NCBI GenBank assembly: GCA_934121925.1
Contig: CAKOVK010000014.1
Coordinates: 1-36,934, forward strand
Direction: 5' to 3'
From: an uncultured Clostridia bacterium
GTDB taxonomy: Bacteria > Bacillota > Clostridia > TANB77 > CAG-508
DNA length: 36,934 nt
In this document: positions 32,121 to 36,934 of the stretch, one piece after another
How the letters are laid out: each line of letters opens with the position of its first letter
Position numbering within the stretch: position 1 is the stretch's first letter
Translations under genes and position numbers: made by a program
Notes under the pieces: model-generated
Databases searched by the model: none
What the model was told of the DNA's origin: nothing
The model's input: the letters and a program-made list of their open reading frames with translations, nothing else

Positions 32121-35100
32121 ATGCCAAAAAGAAAAGATATAAAAACAGTATTAGTAATAGGGTCAGGACCAATAGTAATAGGACAAGCTGCAGAATTTGA
32201 TTATGCAGGTACACAAGCATGCTTGGCACTAAAAGAAGAAGGATATAGAGTAATACTTGTAAATTCCAATCCTGCAACAATAATGACAGATACAGCTATA
32301 GCAGATAAAGTATATATGGAGCCATTAACACTAGAATATGTTGCAAAAATAATAAGATATGAAAGACCAGATGCTATACTTCCAGGCATAGGAGGACAAA
32401 CAGGTTTAAATATAGCAATGCAATTATATAAAAAAGGAGTTCTACAGGAATGCCAAGTAGAATTACTTGGAACAAGTAGTGAGAGTATAGAAAAAGCAGA
32501 AGATAGAGAAAAATTTAAAGAGCTATGTGAACAACTTGGAGAACCAATATTGGAATCTATAATAGCACATACAATAGAAGAAGGTGTTGAAGCAGCAAAT
32601 AAAATAGGCTATCCAGTAGTTTTAAGACCAGCATTTACACTAGGTGGAACAGGTGGTGGATTTGCGGATGATGATAATGAATTAAGAGAAATAATAAAAC
32701 ATGCATTAAAACTTTCACCAGTAGGACAAGTACTAGTAGAAAAGAGTATAAAAGGATATAAAGAAATAGAATATGAAGTTATAAGAGATAGTAATGATAC
32801 AGCAATAACAGTATGTAATATGGAAAATTTAGATCCAGTTGGAGTGCATACAGGAGATTCAATAGTGGTAGCTCCAAGTCAAACATTAACAAATAAAGAA
32901 TATCAAATGCTAAGAGATAGTGCTTTAAAAATAATAAGAGCATTAAAAATAGAGGGAGGATGTAATGTTCAATTTGCTCTAGATCCACACTCATTCCAAT
33001 ACTATCTAATAGAAGTAAATCCAAGAGTGTCACGTTCATCTGCACTAGCTTCAAAGGCAAGTGGATATCCAATAGCAAGAGTATCAGCTAAAATTGCAGT
33101 TGGAATGAGATTAGATGAAATAAAACTTGCAAATACACCAGCAAGTTTTGAACCAACCCTTGACTATATTGTAACAAAAATTGCAAGATTTCCATTTGAT
33201 AAATTTGTTCTTGCATCAAATAAATTAAGTACGCAAATGAAAGCTACCGGAGAAGTTATGAGTGTAGGAAGAACTTTTGAAGAGAGTCTACTTAAAGCTG
33301 TAAGGTCACTAGAAATAGGCGTAAGCCATATATATATGAAGAAATTTGACAGCATAGAAACAGAAGAATTAATGGAATATATAAAAGAGGGAAGAGATGA
33401 CAGAATATATGCAGTAGCTGAATTGATTAGAAGAAATGTAGATTTAGGTTTAATTTATAATACTACAAAAATTGATATGTTCTTCCTAGAAAAAATCAAA
33501 CATATTATAAAAATGGAAAATAAATTAAAAGATAATGCTGAAAATATAGAAATATTAAAGAAAGCAAAGAAAATGGGATTTAGTGATAAATGCATTGGAG
33601 AGATTTGGAATAAAACAGAAGAAGAAATATATCTTTTGAGAAAAAAAGAAAACATCTATCCAACATACAAAATGATAGATACATGTGCAAGTGAATTTGA
33701 AAGTTATGTACCATATTTTTACTCGACATACGAAGAAGAAAATGAATCAATAGTAAGCAAGAAAAAGAAAATAATAGTTTTGGGAGCGGGACCAATAAGA
33801 ATAGGACAAGGTGTAGAATTCGACTATTCTACTGTTCACGCAGTAAAAACAATAAAAGAAGCGGGATATGAAGCAATAATAATTAATAATAATCCAGAAA
33901 CAGTTTCAACAGACTATACAACAAGTGACAAGTTATATTTTGAGCCATTAACAGTAGAAGATGTAATGAATATAATAGAATTAGAAAAACCGGAAGGCGT
34001 TGTTGCAGCTTTAGGCGGTCAAACAGCAATAAACCTTGCAATGCCACTTTCTAAATTAGGAGTAAAAATAATAGGAACAGATGTAAACGCAATAGAAAGA
34101 GCAGAAAACCGTGATAGTTTTGAAAAAGTAATGGAAGAACTAAAACTATTACAACCAAAAGGACAAGCGGTAACTAATATAAAAGATGGAATAAAAGTTG
34201 CAGAAGAAATTGGATATCCAGTATTAGTAAGACCAAGTTATGTGCTAGGAGGAAGAGCAATGCAAATTGTTTCTAATAAAAAAGCACTAGAAAAATATTT
34301 AAAGACAGCAGTTGAAATCAATACAAAACAACCAGTATTAGTAGATAAATATATAATAGGAAAAGAATTAGAAGTAGATGCGGTTTGCGATGGGAAAGAT
34401 GTATTTGTACCAGGTATAATGGAACACGTTGAAAAAACAGGAATACACTCTGGAGATAGTATAAGTATATACCCAACATTTAGTGTAAGTGATAAAGCAA
34501 AAGAAAAGATACTAGATTACACAATAAAATTAGGGCTAGGAATTGGAATTGTAGGATTGTACAATATTCAATTTATAGTAGACAAAGAAGAAAACGTATA
34601 TGTAATAGAAGTAAATCCAAGATCATCTAGAACAGTACCTTTTATATCAAAAGCAACAGGATATTCTTTAGCAGATATAGGAACACTAGTAATGCTAGGT
34701 AAAACGTTAAAAGAACAAGGAATAGAAAAAACATATCCAGAAGAAAAGAAAAAATGGTATGTAAAAGCTCCTGCATTTTCATTCTCTAAATTAAATGGAA
34801 TGGATACATATCTATCACCAGAAATGAAATCAACAGGAGAAGCAATAGGATACGATACAAAACTTACAAGAGCATTATACAAAGCACTTCAATCATCAGG
34901 AATGAATTTAGCAAATTATGGAACAATACTTGTAACAATTGCCGATAAAGACAAAGAAGAAGCTTTACCTTTAATAAAAAGATTTTATAATCTAGGATTT
35001 AATATAGAAGCAACAAAAGGAACAGCAAAATTCTTAAAAGAACATGGAATTAGAACAAGAGTAAAGAAAAAAATAAGCGAAGGTAGCGAAGAAATACTAG

Positions 35101-35300
35101 ATTCAATGAGAAAAGGATATGTAAATTATGTAATAAGCACAAGGGATGTAGATGCAATAGACCAAGAAACAGACGGTAGCATAATAAGAAGGTGTGCTGT
35201 AGAAAATAACATAGCAATGTTTACAGCCTTAGATACAGTTAGGGTATTGCTAGATGTATTAGAAGAAATAACATTATGCATATCAACAATAGATGAATAA
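32121..35300 (+). CDS. carB: Carbamoyl-phosphate synthase large subunit
   Basis: Makes carbamoyl phosphate from bicarbonate, ammonia and two ATP. The 1059-residue protein shows the internal duplication of the family: each half starts with a similar loop (GSGPIVIGQAAEFDYAG near residue 13; GAGPIRIGQGVEFDYS near 556) and has an ATP-grasp core (PAFTLGGTGGG; PSYVLGGRAMQ; metal-binding EVNPRVSRSSA and EVNPRSSRT). A C-terminal MGS-like allosteric domain (about 930-1059) suggests effector control. RBS AAAGGAGAAG lies inside the end of carA, giving translational coupling. No in-frame CGG across 3.2 kb, although CGG often straddles codon pairs. Confidence 0.97.
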   Translation: MPKRKDIKTVLVIGSGPIVIGQAAEFDYAGTQACLALKEEGYRVILVNSNPATIMTDTAIADKVYMEPLTLEYVAKIIRYERPDAILPGIGGQTGLNIAMQLYKKGVLQECQVELLGTSSESIEKAEDREKFKELCEQLGEPILESIIAHTIEEGVEAANKIGYPVVLRPAFTLGGTGGGFADDDNELREIIKHALKLSPVGQVLVEKSIKGYKEIEYEVIRDSNDTAITVCNMENLDPVGVHTGDSIVVAPSQTLTNKEYQMLRDSALKIIRALKIEGGCNVQFALDPHSFQYYLIEVNPRVSRSSALASKASGYPIARVSAKIAVGMRLDEIKLANTPASFEPTLDYIVTKIARFPFDKFVLASNKLSTQMKATGEVMSVGRTFEESLLKAVRSLEIGVSHIYMKKFDSIETEELMEYIKEGRDDRIYAVAELIRRNVDLGLIYNTTKIDMFFLEKIKHIIKMENKLKDNAENIEILKKAKKMGFSDKCIGEIWNKTEEEIYLLRKKENIYPTYKMIDTCASEFESYVPYFYSTYEEENESIVSKKKKIIVLGAGPIRIGQGVEFDYSTVHAVKTIKEAGYEAIIINNNPETVSTDYTTSDKLYFEPLTVEDVMNIIELEKPEGVVAALGGQTAINLAMPLSKLGVKIIGTDVNAIERAENRDSFEKVMEELKLLQPKGQAVTNIKDGIKVAEEIGYPVLVRPSYVLGGRAMQIVSNKKALEKYLKTAVEINTKQPVLVDKYIIGKELEVDAVCDGKDVFVPGIMEHVEKTGIHSGDSISIYPTFSVSDKAKEKILDYTIKLGLGIGIVGLYNIQFIVDKEENVYVIEVNPRSSRTVPFISKATGYSLADIGTLVMLGKTLKEQGIEKTYPEEKKKWYVKAPAFSFSKLNGMDTYLSPEMKSTGEAIGYDTKLTRALYKALQSSGMNLANYGTILVTIADKDKEEALPLIKRFYNLGFNIEATKGTAKFLKEHGIRTRVKKKISEGSEEILDSMRKGYVNYVISTRDVDAIDQETDGSIIRRCAVENNIAMFTALDTVRVLLDVLEEITLCISTIDE

Positions 35301-35304
35301 AATG

Positions 35305-35335
35305 AGGGAAAAAGGGGACAGGCCCCTTTTTCCCT
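35305..35335. repeat. GGGGACAG-type hairpin, family C, carB-pyrB gap
   Basis: Perfect 13-bp stem AGGGAAAAAGGGG / CCCCTTTTTCCCT. No T-tract. Confidence 0.6.
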
Positions 35336-35358
35336 GAGATAATGAAAGGAGAATGTTT

Positions 35359-36273
35359 ATGAGAAATTTAATTGATATTAAAGATTTATCAGTAGAAGAA
35401 ATTGACCAATTAATAGAAAAAGCAAAGGATATAATGGAAAATAAAGAAAAATATTCAGAAAAATGTAAGAATAAAATACTTGCAACATTATTTTTTGAAC
35501 CAAGTACAAGAACTAGATTAAGTTTTGAATCAGCAATGTTAGGATTGGGAGGAAATGTTATAGGTTTTTCAGATGCTATGAATAGTTCTGCTTCTAAAGG
35601 AGAAACTGTTTCAGATACAATTAGAGTGGTTAATGGATATTCAGATATAATAGCAATGAGACATCCCAAGGAAGGTGCGCCGATAGTAGCAAGTGAAGTG
35701 TCTAGAGTACCAATAATTAATGCGGGAGATGGAGGACACAATCATCCAACTCAAACATTAACAGACTTATTAACTATAAGTAAAGAAAAGGGAAAACTAT
35801 CAGATTTAACAATTGGACTTTGTGGAGATTTAAAATTTGGAAGAACAGTTCATTCATTAATCACAGCTATGGCAAGATACAAGAATATAAAATTTATATT
35901 GATATCTCCTGAAGAACTGAAAGTTCCAAACTATATAAAAACTGAAGTGTTAGATAAAAATAATATAAAATGGTGTGAAACACAAGATATAGAAGAACAT
36001 ATGAATGAATTAGATATTTTATATATGACAAGAGTCCAAAAAGAGAGATTTTTTAATGAGGCTGATTATGTAAGACTAAAAGACTATTATATATTAAATG
36101 AAGAAAAGCTAAAGAATGCAAAATCAGACTTATGTATAATGCATCCACTACCAAGAGTAAATGAAATTGCGAAGGAAGTAGATAATGATCCAAGAGCTTG
36201 CTATTTTAAACAAGCGGAATATGGAAGATATATTAGAATGGCTTTAATTTTAAAGCTACTAGAAATTGAATAG
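35359..36273 (+). CDS. pyrB: Aspartate carbamoyltransferase catalytic subunit
   Basis: Condenses carbamoyl phosphate with aspartate, the committed step of pyrimidine synthesis. The 304-residue protein has the carbamoyl-phosphate motif FFEPSTRTRLSFE, MRHPKEGAP, NAGDGGHNHPTQTLTDL, GDLKFGRTVHSL, the aspartate-binding segment TRVQKERF, and HPLPRVNEI. ATG 35359 has AAAGGAGA at 8 bp; the ATG at 35353 is too close to it. It sits between carB and pyrI, so the organism makes the two-subunit, allosterically controlled enzyme. Part of the operon starting near 30776. Confidence 0.97.
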   Translation: MRNLIDIKDLSVEEIDQLIEKAKDIMENKEKYSEKCKNKILATLFFEPSTRTRLSFESAMLGLGGNVIGFSDAMNSSASKGETVSDTIRVVNGYSDIIAMRHPKEGAPIVASEVSRVPIINAGDGGHNHPTQTLTDLLTISKEKGKLSDLTIGLCGDLKFGRTVHSLITAMARYKNIKFILISPEELKVPNYIKTEVLDKNNIKWCETQDIEEHMNELDILYMTRVQKERFFNEADYVRLKDYYILNEEKLKNAKSDLCIMHPLPRVNEIAKEVDNDPRACYFKQAEYGRYIRMALILKLLEIE

Positions 36274-36288
36274 TTAAGGAGGAAGATT

Positions 36289-36708
36289 ATGAATATAGAT
36301 AGTATAAATAATGGGATAGTAATTGACCATATAGAAGCAGGGAAAAGTATGGAAATATATAAATATTTGGGGTTGGAAGAACTAGAATGTTCAGTTGCTA
36401 TTATAAAAAATGTAAAAAGTAAAAAAACAGGTAAAAAGGATATAATAAAAATAGATAATGACATAAATGTAAATATGGATATTTTGGGATATATAGATAC
36501 AAACATTACAGTCAATATAATAAAGGATGGAAAAATTGTAAAAAAAGCACATATGGAGCTACCAAAAAAACTGGTAAATATAATTAAATGTGAAAATCCA
36601 AGATGCATAACAACAGTAGAAAGAGAAATTGATCAAGTATTTGAATTAGCAAATAAAGAAAGTAAAGTGTATAGATGCAAATATTGCGAAGCGGAAGCAA
36701 AAAAATAG
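36289..36708 (+). CDS. pyrI: Aspartate carbamoyltransferase regulatory subunit
   Basis: Binds nucleotide effectors and the catalytic trimers. The 139-residue protein has the N-terminal nucleotide-binding domain (NNGIVIDHIEAGKSMEIYKYL) and a C-terminal zinc domain with four Cys in CENPRC … CKYC (about residues 103-135). RBS AAGGAGG precedes ATG 36289, 15 bp after pyrB. It is the last gene of the carA-carB-pyrB-pyrI series in this window; a terminator follows. Confidence 0.95.
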   Translation: MNIDSINNGIVIDHIEAGKSMEIYKYLGLEELECSVAIIKNVKSKKTGKKDIIKIDNDINVNMDILGYIDTNITVNIIKDGKIVKKAHMELPKKLVNIIKCENPRCITTVEREIDQVFELANKESKVYRCKYCEAEAKK

Positions 36709-36744
36709 AGAAATAAAATGCCGAAAAATGGCTTAAAAACAGCA

Positions 36745-36783
36745 TAAAAAATTACAGGAAAAAAATTCTTGTAATTTTTTTAA
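36745..36783 (+). terminator. Pyrimidine operon terminator
   Basis: Stem AAAATTACAGGAA / TTCTTGTAATTTT (one G-T pair) with a T-rich tail. Confidence 0.8.
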
Positions 36784-36801
36784 ATTTTTTTAAAAAAAGT
36801 G

Positions 36802-36934
36802 TTGACATGGAATATAAACCTGTGCTAAAATAAATCTTGCGTTTGACAAAGAACGCAAAAGTACATTGAAAAATAAACAATAAATTCCTTTAAGAAGAAT
36901 ACTTTGAAGTATTCGTACTCAAAAAAGAAATTGG
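36802..36934 (+). promoter_or_regulatory. Strong promoter and structured leader, probably of an rRNA operon
   Basis: Consensus TTGACA (36802-36807), an 18-bp spacer and TAAAAT (36826-36831). The leader has hairpins TTGCGTT/AACGCAA (36837-36859) and GAATACTT/AAGTATTC (36897-36914), and GTACATTGAAAAATAAAC, similar to pre-16S leaders of Firmicutes. The 16S gene itself would begin just past the window; no rRNA is visible inside it. Confidence 0.55.

Noticed and set aside
919..36693. Other CGG trinucleotides in core genes as further shift sites
   Set aside because: Each one I checked straddles two codons (for example CCC GGA at 919, GCG GAA at 2585, GAC GGA at 9312, ACC GGA at 33247) and the frame is intact across it.

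Overview
The window is AT-rich (about 30% G+C by eye) Firmicutes DNA. It points to an endospore-forming Clostridia-type organism, probably an uncultured gut lineage. The evidence is sigK, a spore photoproduct lyase and an SspH-like spore protein, plus a threonyl T-box, a pyruvate,phosphate dikinase, a priA-def-fmt cluster and strong preference for AGA arginine codons. The lineage below class level is inference.

Layout: 1-4600 yhbY (-) then priA-def-fmt. 4600-8300 a DUF368 membrane protein (-), splB, a small unknown gene, tspO (-) and sigK. 8370-12730 pgi, then a T-box leader followed by a DUF84/YjjX NTPase and thrS. 12930-15180 a large coiled-coil protein of unknown function. 15474-18230 an island-like stretch: tRNA-Leu, a duplicated tRNA 3' end, one frame-disrupted accessory gene and two tandemly duplicated 26-residue-repeat genes. 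18440-21470 an aldose-epimerase-like protein, a lipid kinase and a membrane-anchored coiled-coil protein. 21470-26190 rpsB-tsf and ppdK. 26300-30690 sspH-like (-), a DUF5050 protein, a TGS/uridine-kinase fusion, an RNHCP protein and an HtpX protease (-). 30776-36708 a pyrimidine operon (carA-carB-pyrB-pyrI) with what looks like a leader-peptide attenuator. The window ends in a strong promoter and structured leader that resemble the start of an rRNA operon.

The main discovery candidate is a recurrent +1 frameshift at CGG. Five otherwise intact genes (priA, sigK, the DUF84 NTPase, a DgkB-type lipid kinase and a membrane-anchored protein) are broken at seven places. Every break has the same form: the frame arrives at an in-frame CGG, and the family-expected protein continues if the C is skipped and the next three bases (GGA, GGC or GGT) are read as glycine, or equivalently if CGGN is read as a four-base glycine codon. 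Where I can recognise the family, the glycine sits in a known motif (PriA Walker A and GSATP, sigma region 4, the lipid-kinase DGE). No other in-frame CGG occurs in the core genes; each remaining CGG there straddles two codons. In-frame CGG that must be arginine is found only in the small gene at 6658 and in the first repeat gene, both accessory. A fourth accessory CGG (15912) sits in a gene whose frame would be restored by the same +1 shift. This suggests a host in which CGG is unassigned or poorly read and +1 shifting onto GGN has become tolerated or used. A systematic assembly artefact is the main alternative.

Other points of interest: the pyr leader ORF ending exactly at an intrinsic terminator, compensatory base change in a hairpin between the duplicated repeat-gene units, and five families of short intergenic palindromic repeats.
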